Below, in pieces: positions 24,086 to 35,611 of a stretch of 64,000 nt of DNA; positions within the stretch are counted from its first letter, which is position 1, and every line of letters begins with the position of its first letter. This DNA comes from Actinomadura coerulea. Lineage in GTDB: Bacteria > Actinomycetota > Actinomycetes > Streptosporangiales > Streptosporangiaceae. A model generated the notes under the pieces. That model was not told where the DNA came from and did not search any database. It saw nothing but the letters and a program-made list of their open reading frames with translations. The DNA is taken from positions 5,580,001 through 5,644,000 of the forward strand of contig NZ_JACHMQ010000001.1 of assembly GCF_014208105.1 (NCBI RefSeq), in the 5' to 3' direction. A program made the translations under genes and the position numbers.

Positions 24086-25330
24086 ATGGGTATTTTGAAC
24101 GGCATGTCGCTTCCGGTGGGGCAGTCCGTTCCGGCGCGCGGAGGGGACGGCGCGATCGCCCGACCCGAGCCGGCGCCGCCCGAACTCGTGGAGGTCCTGC
24201 GGTCGGGGCTCCCCGGACTGGCCGAGGAGATCTACACGGCCGTCCGCGCCACCGTCCCCGACTTCGCGGTCGCCGACGGCGGCCCGCCCAGCCCGGAACG
24301 GGTCGTGCGGGAGGCCATGCGCAGCTACGTGGCGCGCTTCGCCGACCCCGCCGAGCCGCTGGACGGGCTCCTGGAACTGCTGCACTCCTTCGGCCGCAAG
24401 GAGGTCACCGGCAACCGGAGCCTGGAGTCCCTGCACGCCGCGATCCACATCGCCTTCGACACCTCCTGGCACCGCATCACCGAGGTGTGCGTCCGCAACA
24501 AGGTCTCGGGCGCCGACCTGGCCCGCGTCGCGGAATTCCAAATGGCCTTCATGGACCAGATAATCGACCCGATAGTGGAGGCATATCTGGACCAGGGGCG
24601 GAATGCGCCGGTCGACCTCGTCCATTCGCGCAGGCTGCTGATGCGAAGCCTTTCCACGCGTCCGGTCGCCTCTCGCGAGACGGTCGACCACCTCGCCGGG
24701 AGACTCGGCTGGAACGTGCCGGAGACCGCGACGCCGGTCGCGGTCCGCCGCGGCACGCGGTGGCGGCCCGCCGCCGCGCGCAGCGACGTCCTGGCGGCCC
24801 TCGGCGGGACCGCGCCCTGGCTGCTGGTGCCCGGCGGGGTGGACGAGGCCCGCCGCGCGCTGCTCGGCGCGGCGCTCGACCGCGGGCCCGTCGTGGTCGG
24901 CCTGACCGTGCCGCTCGGCGAGATCCCCGACGCGCTGCGCTGGGCGCGCGGCGTGCTCGCCCTCGCCGAGGACGGCGTGATCGTCCCCGCGCCGCTGATC
25001 CGCGCCGAGGACCACCTGCTGGACCTGTGGCTGACCTGCGACCCGCCCCTGGTGGAGGAGATCGCGCGGCGCCGCCTCGGCGGCCTGGCCGGCCTCCCCG
25101 ACGGCAAGCGGCGCGCGCTCACCGAGACGCTGCTGGTGTGGCTGGAGCAGTGGAGCACGGCGGCGGACGTCGGGCGCCGGCTGCACCTGCACCCCCAGAC
25201 CGTCCGGTACCGGCTCCGGCAGATCAGGAAGGAGGTCGGCGGCCGGCTGGACGACCCCGAGACCCGCTTCGTCCTGGAGGCGGTCCTGAAGGCCCGCAGG
25301 CGGACGCCGCCGGGACGGCCCGCCTCCTGA
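24086..25330 (+). CDS. PucR-type regulator (HTH_30), first of a tandem pair
   Basis: A 414-residue cytoplasmic regulator. The C-terminal PucR/CdaR helix-turn-helix is clear (LTETLLVWLEQWSTAADVGRRLHLHPQTVRYRLRQIRKEVGGRL). The N-terminal 170 residues are an all-helical input region (SLESLHAAIHIAFDTSWHRITEV), and the middle is a weak GGDEF-like or linker part (LRWARGVLALAEDGVIV). ATG 24086 follows AGGA; ATG 24104 is an alternative. A close paralogue follows 32 bases downstream, so the two are likely co-transcribed. Confidence 0.85.
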   Translation: MGILNGMSLPVGQSVPARGGDGAIARPEPAPPELVEVLRSGLPGLAEEIYTAVRATVPDFAVADGGPPSPERVVREAMRSYVARFADPAEPLDGLLELLHSFGRKEVTGNRSLESLHAAIHIAFDTSWHRITEVCVRNKVSGADLARVAEFQMAFMDQIIDPIVEAYLDQGRNAPVDLVHSRRLLMRSLSTRPVASRETVDHLAGRLGWNVPETATPVAVRRGTRWRPAAARSDVLAALGGTAPWLLVPGGVDEARRALLGAALDRGPVVVGLTVPLGEIPDALRWARGVLALAEDGVIVPAPLIRAEDHLLDLWLTCDPPLVEEIARRRLGGLAGLPDGKRRALTETLLVWLEQWSTAADVGRRLHLHPQTVRYRLRQIRKEVGGRLDDPETRFVLEAVLKARRRTPPGRPAS

Positions 25331-25362
25331 CACCCCGTCACCCACCCCACGGAGCGTGTGCG

Positions 25363-26598
25363 ATGCCGAGGCCGTTCTCCCCGGGCGGCATGACGCCGCC
25401 GGAGTCCGCCGAGCTGCGCGAGCTCGTCGAGGCGCTGTCGCCGGACGTCCGGACGGCCGTCGTGCCGGGCCTGGTCGACGAGATCGCGGAGAGGATCCGC
25501 GCCGCGATCCCCGCCTACGCACGGCCTCCCGGAAGCGCTTACAACCGCGTCATCCGCATGGCCGTCGAACGCAACGTGCTCGGCTTCCTGGACTGGCTGG
25601 CCGACCCCGCGCAGCCGCTCGACCGCCGCGACGAGCTGTGCCGCAAGATGGGCGCGTTCGAGGCGATGGAGGGGCGCCCGCTCACGGTGCTCCAGTCGGC
25701 CTACCGGGCCGCGACGCAGGTCGCGTGGTCCCGGATCCGGGCGATGCTGGACGACCGGGTCGCGTCCGTCCTGGCGGTCTCCGCCCTGGCCGAGGCCGTG
25801 ATCGCCTACATGGACGACGCGGCGGCCCTGTCCAGGGAGGGCTACGAGAGGGCCAAGGCGGAAGCGTGCGAGGGGCGCGCCGCCGCCCGGCTGGCCCTTC
25901 TGCGCGCGCTCGCCGGCTCCGCGGCGCCGGTCGAGCCGGACCCTGCAGCCGACTGGCCGCTCCCGGACGAGGTCACGCTCGTCGCCCTGCCCTCGGGGAC
26001 GCTGCCCGTCTGCCCCTTACTGGACGCCGACGTCCTGCTCGACCCGGAGGACCCGGCGCCCTACCTCCTCGTCCCCGGGCCGCTCACCGGCGACCGGCGG
26101 GCGATGCTCGAAGCGGCCCTGGCCGGGGAGCGCGCCGCCGTGGGCCTCACCGTCCCGCTCGCCCGCGCCGCCGACTCGCTCCGCTGGGCCAGGCGCCTGC
26201 TCGACCTGAGGGACGTCCTGCACGACGGCACGCTCACCCTGTGCGAGGACCATCTGATGAGCCTGTGGCTGCTGGCCGACGGCGCGCTGATGGACCAGAT
26301 CGCGCGCCGCGGCCTGGCGCCCCTCGCCCCGCTCAGCGAGCGGCGCAGGCTGCCGCTGGTCGACACGCTCGCCGTCTGGCTGCGCACCCGCGCGCCCGCC
26401 ACGCGGATCAGCGAGGAGCTCGGCGTCCACGTGCAGACCGTCCGGTACCGGGTGCGCGTCCTCGAACACCTCCTCGGCGACGAGCTCGCCGACCCCGGCA
26501 CCCGGTTCGCCATCGAGGCCGCGCTGCGCACCCGCGGGCTCCGCGCCCGGCTCCCCGATGCCCCTCCGGCGCCCTGCGCACCCGACACGGGGACCTGA
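25363..26598 (+). CDS. PucR-type regulator, second of a tandem pair
   Basis: A 411-residue paralogue of the preceding gene with the same layout: helical N-terminus (VLGFLDWLADPAQPLDRRDELCRKMGAFEAMEG), a middle part (AVGLTVPLARAADSLRWARRLLDL), and the HTH_30 domain at the end (LAVWLRTRAPATRISEELGVHVQTVRYRVRVLEHLLGDEL). Shared phrases such as GLTVPL and SLRWAR show an origin by duplication. Neither protein has a membrane or ligand domain I can name. A longer frame reaching back to 24487 lies within the first gene and is rejected. Confidence 0.85.
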   Translation: MPRPFSPGGMTPPESAELRELVEALSPDVRTAVVPGLVDEIAERIRAAIPAYARPPGSAYNRVIRMAVERNVLGFLDWLADPAQPLDRRDELCRKMGAFEAMEGRPLTVLQSAYRAATQVAWSRIRAMLDDRVASVLAVSALAEAVIAYMDDAAALSREGYERAKAEACEGRAAARLALLRALAGSAAPVEPDPAADWPLPDEVTLVALPSGTLPVCPLLDADVLLDPEDPAPYLLVPGPLTGDRRAMLEAALAGERAAVGLTVPLARAADSLRWARRLLDLRDVLHDGTLTLCEDHLMSLWLLADGALMDQIARRGLAPLAPLSERRRLPLVDTLAVWLRTRAPATRISEELGVHVQTVRYRVRVLEHLLGDELADPGTRFAIEAALRTRGLRARLPDAPPAPCAPDTGT

Positions 26599-26719
26599 CC
26601 CCCGGCCCGGCCGCCGCCCTCGCGCGCCGCGACTCGATCAACGATTGACCGCGGGCTGCCTTTCGCCAGCCGGGCGGCCGGGACATCAGCCCAGTGCATG
26701 CCCGCCGGGGGCGGACTCA

Positions 26720-26752
26720 CGAAGGTCCGGCCACCTGCGGACCTTCGCCCCT
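26720..26752. promoter_or_regulatory. Palindrome with a DosR/DevR-like box before baeRF
   Basis: CGAAGGTCCG (26720-26729) and CGGACCTTCG (26738-26747) are perfect inverted arms. The right arm reads into CGGACCTTCGCCCCT, which matches 10 of 12 fixed positions of the mycobacterial DosR box GGGACTTNNGNCCCT. It ends 35 bases before the ATG. A terminator for the upstream PucR genes is the alternative reading. Confidence 0.5.
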
Positions 26753-26786
26753 AATCGGACGCATGCCCGCTGTACAGGCTGTTTGC

Positions 26787-27902
26787 ATGAAACCGGACGA
26801 GATTCTCGCTACCGAGACCCTGCGCCGGCTCTGCTCCGGAGGGCCGGTGACATCGGTCTACTTCAACCTGACCGCGCCTCCCGGGGAGGAGGACGCCGCC
26901 CTGCGCTGGGACCGCATGGCCAGGCGGCTCCGCGCGCAGGGAGCCGGCGACGCCGTCGTGGAAGCGCTGGACCGGCTGGTCGCCAGGGCGGAGCCGGGGT
27001 CCGGAACGCTCGCCGCGTTCGCGCTCGACGGCGACCCGGAGCCCGCGGCGGTCGAGATGCCGGACGCGCGGCAGCCCGATCTCGCCGTGCGCGGTGCCGT
27101 GCCGCGCCTCCTGCCGCTGCTGGCGTGGCTCCAGGAGCGTCCGCCGTACGTGCTCACCCTCGTCGACCGCAAGGGCGCCGACATCGAGACGTGCCGGGGC
27201 GGGACGAGGACCGCGAACACGAGGACGATCGACGGCCCCGACGACGAGATCGTGCGCAACGCGCCGGGCGGCTGGTCCCAGTCGCGCCACCAGCACCGCG
27301 CCGAGGACTCCTGGGAGCACAACGCGACCAGGGTGGCGCACGCCCTCGCCGACGACCTCGCCGCGACCGGGGCCCACATGCTGCTGCTCGGCGGCGACGT
27401 GCGCGCCATGCAGTACCTCACCAAGCACCTCCCCGAGGGCGTCCGCCATGAGGTGACCGTCGGCCACGTCTCCGGAGGGCGGAACCGGGACGGCGCGCGG
27501 CGGCGCCGCCAGACGCAGGTCAGGGAGCAGGTGAGCCGGTGGGCCGGCGAGGAGACCCGCGGGCTGCTCAAGCGGCTGGACGAGGGGCGCGGCCCGTCCG
27601 GACTCGCGGTGGAGGGCGCGGCCGCCACCCTCCGGGCGCTGGCCCGCGGCCGGGTCGGCACGCTGCTGGTGGCCGACGACCCCGCCGACCGGCGGACGGC
27701 CTGGTTCGGCCCCTCGCCGGCGCAGGTCTCCGACCGGCGGGGGTCCCTCGACGAGTCGGGCGCGGACCCGGTGCGGCACGGGCGCCTCGTGGACGTCGCC
27801 GTCCGCGCCGCGGTGCTCACCGGGGCCGAGGTGCGCGTCCTGGACCCCGGGACGCCGGACCTTCCCGCGCAGGGCATCGGAGCCCTGTGCCGCTATGCCT
27901 GA
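26787..27902 (+). CDS. Bacterial eRF1-like (baeRF) protein, Rv2629 type
   Basis: A 371-residue homologue of the archaeal/eukaryotic peptide-release-factor fold found in bacteria. The central signature GGWSQSRHQHRAEDSWEHN is characteristic and occupies the place of the GGQ loop. The start (SVYFNL) and the L7Ae-like end (GRVGTLLVAD) fit the three-domain layout. Members are proposed to rescue or hydrolyse peptidyl-tRNA on stalled ribosomes under stress; Rv2629 of M. tuberculosis belongs to the DosR dormancy regulon. ATG 26787 follows a DosR-like box. Confidence 0.88.
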   Translation: MKPDEILATETLRRLCSGGPVTSVYFNLTAPPGEEDAALRWDRMARRLRAQGAGDAVVEALDRLVARAEPGSGTLAAFALDGDPEPAAVEMPDARQPDLAVRGAVPRLLPLLAWLQERPPYVLTLVDRKGADIETCRGGTRTANTRTIDGPDDEIVRNAPGGWSQSRHQHRAEDSWEHNATRVAHALADDLAATGAHMLLLGGDVRAMQYLTKHLPEGVRHEVTVGHVSGGRNRDGARRRRQTQVREQVSRWAGEETRGLLKRLDEGRGPSGLAVEGAAATLRALARGRVGTLLVADDPADRRTAWFGPSPAQVSDRRGSLDESGADPVRHGRLVDVAVRAAVLTGAEVRVLDPGTPDLPAQGIGALCRYA

Positions 27903-27958
27903 GGCGCCGGGGCTCTGAGGCCTCGCCGGCCGGGCGGAAACGTGAGGGGACGGGTGCC

Positions 27959-28087
27959 ATGCGCGTCAACGACGAGGTGGGGGCGGCCTCCTACCTGGGG
28001 ACCTTCGTCCCTGCCGCCGCGTGCTCGGGCGGCGGCACGCTGGAATGGTCCGTGTTCGCCGAGACCGCTCTGGAGCCGTTGCGATGA
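27959..28087 (+). CDS. 42-residue small protein coupled to the DUF2267 gene
   Basis: An ATG with GAGGGGA upstream opens a 42-residue frame (MRVNDEVGAASYLGTFVPAA, with CSGGGTLEWSVF near the end) that stops by ATGA overlap with the DUF2267 start. The overlap and ribosome site favour real translation. The peptide has no membrane helix or known family. It could be a small functional protein, or a leader peptide that controls entry of ribosomes into the downstream gene. Confidence 0.5.
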   Translation: MRVNDEVGAASYLGTFVPAAACSGGGTLEWSVFAETALEPLR

Positions 28088-28575
28088 CGTTCACAGGGAT
28101 ACAGGGACTGGATCGGAGCATCGACACCACCAACCGGTGGATCGCCGATGTCGCCGAAGCGTTCGGGACCGAGGACCGCCGGTTCGCCTACCGGGCGCTC
28201 CGGGCCTGGATGCACACGCTGCGCGACCGGCTGACGGTCGAGTCGGCCGCGCGCCTGGCCGCCCAACTGCCCGAACTGCTGCGCGGGGTGTACTACGACG
28301 GGTGGAGCCCAGGTCACGTGCCCCGCAAGTACGACCTGCACGAGGTCACCGTCCACTACGCCGAGCAGGCGCGCATCGGACGCGACGACGTGCCCAAGAC
28401 GGCGGCGATCGTCACCGAGGTCGTGTCGTCCAAGATGGCTCCGGGGGGCGTGGAGCAGGCGCTGTGGAAGCTGCCCGAGGAACTGCGCAAGCTGTTCCAG
28501 CCGGGCGGCGAGCCGGAGGAGCGCGCCGCGGCCCACGCCGGGACCCGTCCCTCGGCGCACCGGGCCGTCATGTGA
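28084..28575 (+). CDS. DUF2267 protein
   Basis: A 163-residue all-helical DUF2267 protein: WIADVAEAFGTEDRRFAYRALRAWMHTLRDRLTVESAARLAAQLPELLRGVYYDGW, then two more repeats of the same helical pattern (VVSSKMAPGGVEQALWKLPEELRKLF). Members occur beside universal-stress and dormancy genes and resemble EF-hand-like or ferredoxin-protecting helical folds, without a proven function. It overlaps the 42-residue ORF and ends six bases before the stop of the convergent PRTase-hydrolase gene. Confidence 0.9.
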   Translation: MTFTGIQGLDRSIDTTNRWIADVAEAFGTEDRRFAYRALRAWMHTLRDRLTVESAARLAAQLPELLRGVYYDGWSPGHVPRKYDLHEVTVHYAEQARIGRDDVPKTAAIVTEVVSSKMAPGGVEQALWKLPEELRKLFQPGGEPEERAAAHAGTRPSAHRAVM

Positions 28576-28581
28576 GGCCGG

Positions 28582-30204
28582 TCAGCCCATGTGGGCGAGG
28601 AACCAGTCCGTGGCGTGCTCGGCCACGGCCCGCAGGGCGCCCGGCTCCTCGAACAGGTGGGTGGCGCCCGGCACGATCGTCAGCTGGTTCTGGCAGCGCA
28701 TGCGCTGCTGCGCCCGCTGGTTGAGGGCGAGGACCTGCCGGTCCTCCCCGCCCACGATCAGCAGCGTGGGGGCGCGGACGTCGCCGAGGCGGCGTCCGGC
28801 CAGGTCCGGTCGCCCGCCTCGGGAGACGACGGCGGCGATGTCGGCGCCGGGCGCGGCTGCGGCCCACAACGCCGCCGCCGCGCCGGTGCTCGCACCGAAG
28901 TAGCCGACGCGGGCGCCGGCGGTCTCCGGCCGGTCGCGGAGCCAGCCGGTGGCGGCGACGAGCCGGTCGGCCAGCATGCCGATGTCGAAGACGTTGCCGC
29001 GGTCGAGCTCCTCCCCGGTGGTCAGCAGGTCGAACAGCAGCGTGCCGAGGCCGGCCCGGTTGAGCCCGGAGGCGACCAGCCTGTTCCGCGGGCTGTGCCT
29101 GCTGCTCCCGCTGCCGTGCGCGAACGCCACGATCCCGCCCGCCCGCGCGGGGACGGTGAGATGCCCGGTGAGCTCCACGAACCCGCCGTCGATCCACACA
29201 TCCTCGTCGACCACCGGCGGATCGTCCGCCTTCTCAGGAGAGCGGTTGGTGCCTCCCCCGGGGTCGACGGCTCCGCCAGCGTTGGTGGCTCCATACGGGC
29301 TGACCCAACCAAGGTCGGAGGGCCCGCCGGGGGCGGTCTCCCCGTCCGGGCGAGGCCGGCCGGGGGCGACGGCTCCGCCCGGGTTGGTGGCTCCACCCGG
29401 GTGGGCGGCGCCGCCGGGATCCGCGGAGCCTCCGGGGCCGGCCGGTTCCCCGGGGTTGGTGGCTCCGCCGGGGTGGGCGGCGCCGGCCGGGTTCGCGGCT
29501 TCGGGAGGTTCGGGGGTTCCGGCGGGGTCGGAGTCGTGCCGGGCGCTGGGCGGCGGTGCCGCGGCGCGCTCCAGGAGTTCGACCACCTCGCCGTCGGACG
29601 TCTGGCCGAACTCGCGGTACCACTGGCCGACGGCGTGGAAGAGCTCCGGTTCCAGCAGGCACACCACGTCGTCGGCGACCCGGCGCAGCTCGGCGAGGGT
29701 GTCGGGTGAGCCGACGGGGACCGCCAGGACGACGCGGCGGGCGCCCAGCGCGCGGGCGACCTGGCAGGCGGCGCGCGCGGTGGCGCCGGTGGCGACGCCG
29801 TCGTCGACGACGACGGCCGTGCGGCCGCTCAGCTCGGCACGGGGCCGGCCGCGGCGGAAGCGTTCGACGCGGACGTCCAGTTCGGCCTGCTCGCGCCGTC
29901 GCGCGTCGGTCACGTCGGCCTCGCCGAGGCCCGTGAGCCGGACGATCTCGTCATTGACGATCAGCACGCCGCCCTCGCCGATGGCGCCCATGGCCAGCTC
30001 GGGCTGGAACGGCACGCCGAGCTTGCGGACCACGATCACGTCCAGGGGCGCGCGCAGCTCCCGGGCGACCTCGAAGGCGACGGGCACCCCGCCGCGCGGC
30101 AGCCCGAGCACGACGGTGCCGCGGCCGCGCGGTCCGCCCGGCAGCTCGCCCAGGCGCTCGCCCAGGCGCCGTCCGGCGTCGGCGCGGTCCTCGAAGTCCA
30201 GCAT
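28582..30204 (-). CDS. Phosphoribosyltransferase fused to alpha/beta-hydrolase (Rv0571c type)
   Basis: A 540-residue fusion. Residues 1-210 are a type I phosphoribosyltransferase (LGLPRGGVPVAFEVA; PRPP loop TAVVVDDGVATGATA). A linker of about 110 residues is made of PGGA/TNPGG-like collagenous repeats. Residues 330-540 are a dienelactone-hydrolase-like alpha/beta hydrolase (IVAFAHGSGSSRHSPRN; nucleophile loop GYFGASTGAAAAL; GATHLFEEPG). Rv0571c, a DosR-regulon gene, has the same pairing. ATG 30204 follows GGGAGG; a GTG two codons earlier is possible. A universal-stress-protein remnant precedes it by two bases. Confidence 0.88.
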   Translation of the reverse strand: MLDFEDRADAGRRLGERLGELPGGPRGRGTVVLGLPRGGVPVAFEVARELRAPLDVIVVRKLGVPFQPELAMGAIGEGGVLIVNDEIVRLTGLGEADVTDARRREQAELDVRVERFRRGRPRAELSGRTAVVVDDGVATGATARAACQVARALGARRVVLAVPVGSPDTLAELRRVADDVVCLLEPELFHAVGQWYREFGQTSDGEVVELLERAAAPPPSARHDSDPAGTPEPPEAANPAGAAHPGGATNPGEPAGPGGSADPGGAAHPGGATNPGGAVAPGRPRPDGETAPGGPSDLGWVSPYGATNAGGAVDPGGGTNRSPEKADDPPVVDEDVWIDGGFVELTGHLTVPARAGGIVAFAHGSGSSRHSPRNRLVASGLNRAGLGTLLFDLLTTGEELDRGNVFDIGMLADRLVAATGWLRDRPETAGARVGYFGASTGAAAALWAAAAPGADIAAVVSRGGRPDLAGRRLGDVRAPTLLIVGGEDRQVLALNQRAQQRMRCQNQLTIVPGATHLFEEPGALRAVAEHATDWFLAHMG

Positions 30205-30206
30205 CG

Positions 30207-30314
30207 TCACCTCCCGGGTCGGGGCGCGGGCACCACCGCCACCGGGCAGCGGCCGGCGGCGGGCGACCCGTCGTAGGCGATCAGGACGGAGCGCATCCTC
30301 TCGTGATCCTCCAT
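30207..30314 (-). pseudogene. Internally deleted universal stress protein (UspA) remnant
   Basis: A 35-codon frame begins MEDHERMRSVLIAYDGSPAA and ends GRCPVAVVPAPRPGR. The first part is the start of a Usp domain (VLIAYDGSPAA) and the second its last strand (SRCPVAVV), with the roughly 110 residues between them missing. Its stop is two bases from the start of the PRTase fusion. It may survive as a leader peptide for that gene. Confidence 0.6.
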
Positions 30315-30399
30315 CGGCCGCCTCCCTCCTCTACCGCGAGGGTGTTTCCATCCTCACCGAACGGAAACGGCCCAGGTAGAAGCGGTTTCGGAGGTCGCC

Positions 30400-34008
<3,609 letters not shown>

Positions 34009-34212
34009 GCGGAACCGGGCTCATGGCCTCCAGGGCGCCGGCCGGACGCCCGGCGCGGCCGCCCCGGTGGCGGCGAGCCCCGGATGGGCCGTCCCCGCCC
34101 CGATCCGGGCCGGCGTCATGCTCCTGTCGGACATCCCCCTCGGACTCGCCCTCCCGTCGCCGGCCGCTCGACATAGCCGGACTCACCACATACCGGCCGA
34201 CCTGCCCGGATA

Positions 34213-34227
34213 TGGACCTTTGGCCCT
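34213..34227. promoter_or_regulatory. DosR/DevR-like box before DUF1918-hpf
   Basis: TGGACCTTTGGCCCT matches 10 of 12 fixed positions of the DosR box GGGACTTNNGNCCCT, with the same two deviations as the box before baeRF. It ends 57 bases before the DUF1918 ATG. Confidence 0.55.
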
Positions 34228-34284
34228 GGTGGCGTCCCGCCGCCCGCGCGCACGATGGAACCGACGCGACGTGAGGGGGACACG

Positions 34285-34488
34285 ATGCGAGCAAGCGAAG
34301 GCGACCGGCTGATCGTCCATGGGCACCACGTGGGCGAGGCGGCCCGCAGGGCAGAGATCCTCGAAGTGCACGGCCGGGACGGAGCGCCGCCCTACCTCGT
34401 GCGGTGGGACGACGGCCACGAGAGCACGTTCTTCCCGTCCTCGGACTCCACCATCGAGCACCAGCCGGCCGAGTGGGCGAGGCACTAG
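34285..34488 (+). CDS. DUF1918 protein (Rv0569 type)
   Basis: A 67-residue small beta-barrel protein: ASEGDRLIVHGHHVGEAARRAEILEVHGRDGAPPYLVRWDDGHESTFFPSSD. The GD.L.VHG..VG....G.I.EV pattern is diagnostic of DUF1918, whose member Rv0569 is a DosR-regulon gene. Function unproven; an SH3-like fold is expected. The ATG follows GAGGGGG. The hpf gene begins 17 bases after its stop, so they form an operon under the DosR-like box at 34213. Confidence 0.9.
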   Translation: MRASEGDRLIVHGHHVGEAARRAEILEVHGRDGAPPYLVRWDDGHESTFFPSSDSTIEHQPAEWARH

Positions 34489-34505
34489 AACAACGGGGGG
34501 ACGCC

Positions 34506-35303
34506 ATGGACGGGGCGACGACCGCTCCCGAGGTGACCGTGGAGCGCCGGGGGAAGGTGCCGGAGGACGCCGCCGACTACGCGCGCTCCAAGGTGAGCAC
34601 GGTGTTCCGGCACGCGCCGGAGCCGGTGCTGTTCGCGCGCGTGAAGCTTGTCATGTCGCCGGATCCGGCGGTGCCGCGTCCGGCGACGGCCCAGGTCAAC
34701 CTGGACGTCAACGGCCGCTTCGTCCGGGCGCAGGTGGCGGCGCCGACCATGACCGAGGCCGTCGACCGGCTCCACGACCGGCTGCTGAACCGGCTCGACC
34801 GGATCTCCCGGCACTGGGAGGCCCGCCGCGGCGCCTACCCCACGCGCCCCGCGACGGGCCCGCACGAGTGGCGGCACGGCGCCGAGCCGACGCACCGCCC
34901 GGACTACTACCCCCGCCCCCCGGAGGAGCGGGAGCTGATCCGGCACAAGTCGTTCACGCTGACCGCCGAGACGCCCGACGAGGCGGCCTTCGACATGGAG
35001 GTGCTCGACTACGGGTTCCTGCTGTTCACCGACATCGAGAGCGGTGAGGACAGCGTCATCTACCCCGCCGACCACGGCTACCGGCTGGCGCAGGCGACGC
35101 CGCGCGAGCGGACGGGCTCGCCCCGCGCCATCCCGCTGACGGTCAGCCCGCGGCCCGCGCCCGAGCTGACCACCGGGGAGGCGATCGAGCATCTGGAGGC
35201 GACCGGCCGGCGCTGGCTGTTCTTCCGCGATGCCGAGACCGGCCGGGGCAACGTCCTCTACCACCGCTACGACGGGCACTACGGGCTGATCGTCCCCGCG
35301 TAG
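34506..35303 (+). CDS. hpf: Long-form ribosome hibernation factor (HPF/RaiA, Rv0079-like)
   Basis: A 265-residue protein. The N-terminal S30AE domain (about 8-105) has the beta-alpha pattern EVTVERRGKVPEDAADYARSKVSTVF and VDRLHDRLLNRLDRI. After a spacer there are two C-terminal S30AE-like dimerisation repeats (KSFTLTAETPDEAAFDMEVLDYGFLLFTDIESGEDSVIYP and a shorter copy near 220-260). It inactivates or dimerises ribosomes when growth stops. The M. tuberculosis homologue Rv0079 is DosR-controlled. The ATG follows a GGGGGG site. Confidence 0.92.
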   Translation: MDGATTAPEVTVERRGKVPEDAADYARSKVSTVFRHAPEPVLFARVKLVMSPDPAVPRPATAQVNLDVNGRFVRAQVAAPTMTEAVDRLHDRLLNRLDRISRHWEARRGAYPTRPATGPHEWRHGAEPTHRPDYYPRPPEERELIRHKSFTLTAETPDEAAFDMEVLDYGFLLFTDIESGEDSVIYPADHGYRLAQATPRERTGSPRAIPLTVSPRPAPELTTGEAIEHLEATGRRWLFFRDAETGRGNVLYHRYDGHYGLIVPA

Positions 35304-35347
35304 CGCGCACCTGCACCAGGTGACGGGAAATCCCTTCTCATCGGGTC

Positions 35348-35376
35348 TTGCGGCGCACCGCACCCCTGCTTACTAT
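35348..35376 (+). promoter_or_regulatory. Sigma-70-type promoter
   Basis: TTGCGG and TACTAT are separated by exactly 17 bases. This is one of the best housekeeping-type promoters in the window. Transcription would start near 35383, about 230 bases before the ATG of the secreted propeller gene. Confidence 0.6.
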
Positions 35377-35611
35377 CCAGTAACCAAAGTCTGAATACGG
35401 CGATGTTCGGATTTGGGCGGATTCATTCGCGGCTCACAAGGCACGCGGAATCCAGGGCCGGCCATGCCCGCGACCGCACATCACCGCGCAGACGGCGCCG
35501 CTGCCGGGCGGAAGGGTCCCCCGCCTGCCGCCGTGCGCGCCGGCATGGACGCGGAAAGGCTCCGCGTCCCCGCCCCCTCTGGGCGACCCCCACCCTCTGG
35601 GAGAAGCAAGC
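35377..35611 (+). other. Long 5' leader with hairpin
   Basis: With the promoter at 35348 this makes a leader of about 230 bases. It holds a 9-bp perfect hairpin (35547-35555 with 35561-35569) and a short repeat CCCTCTGGG near the ribosome site. Short open frames here have low coding quality, so I list no gene. No known riboswitch consensus was recognised. Confidence 0.45.
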
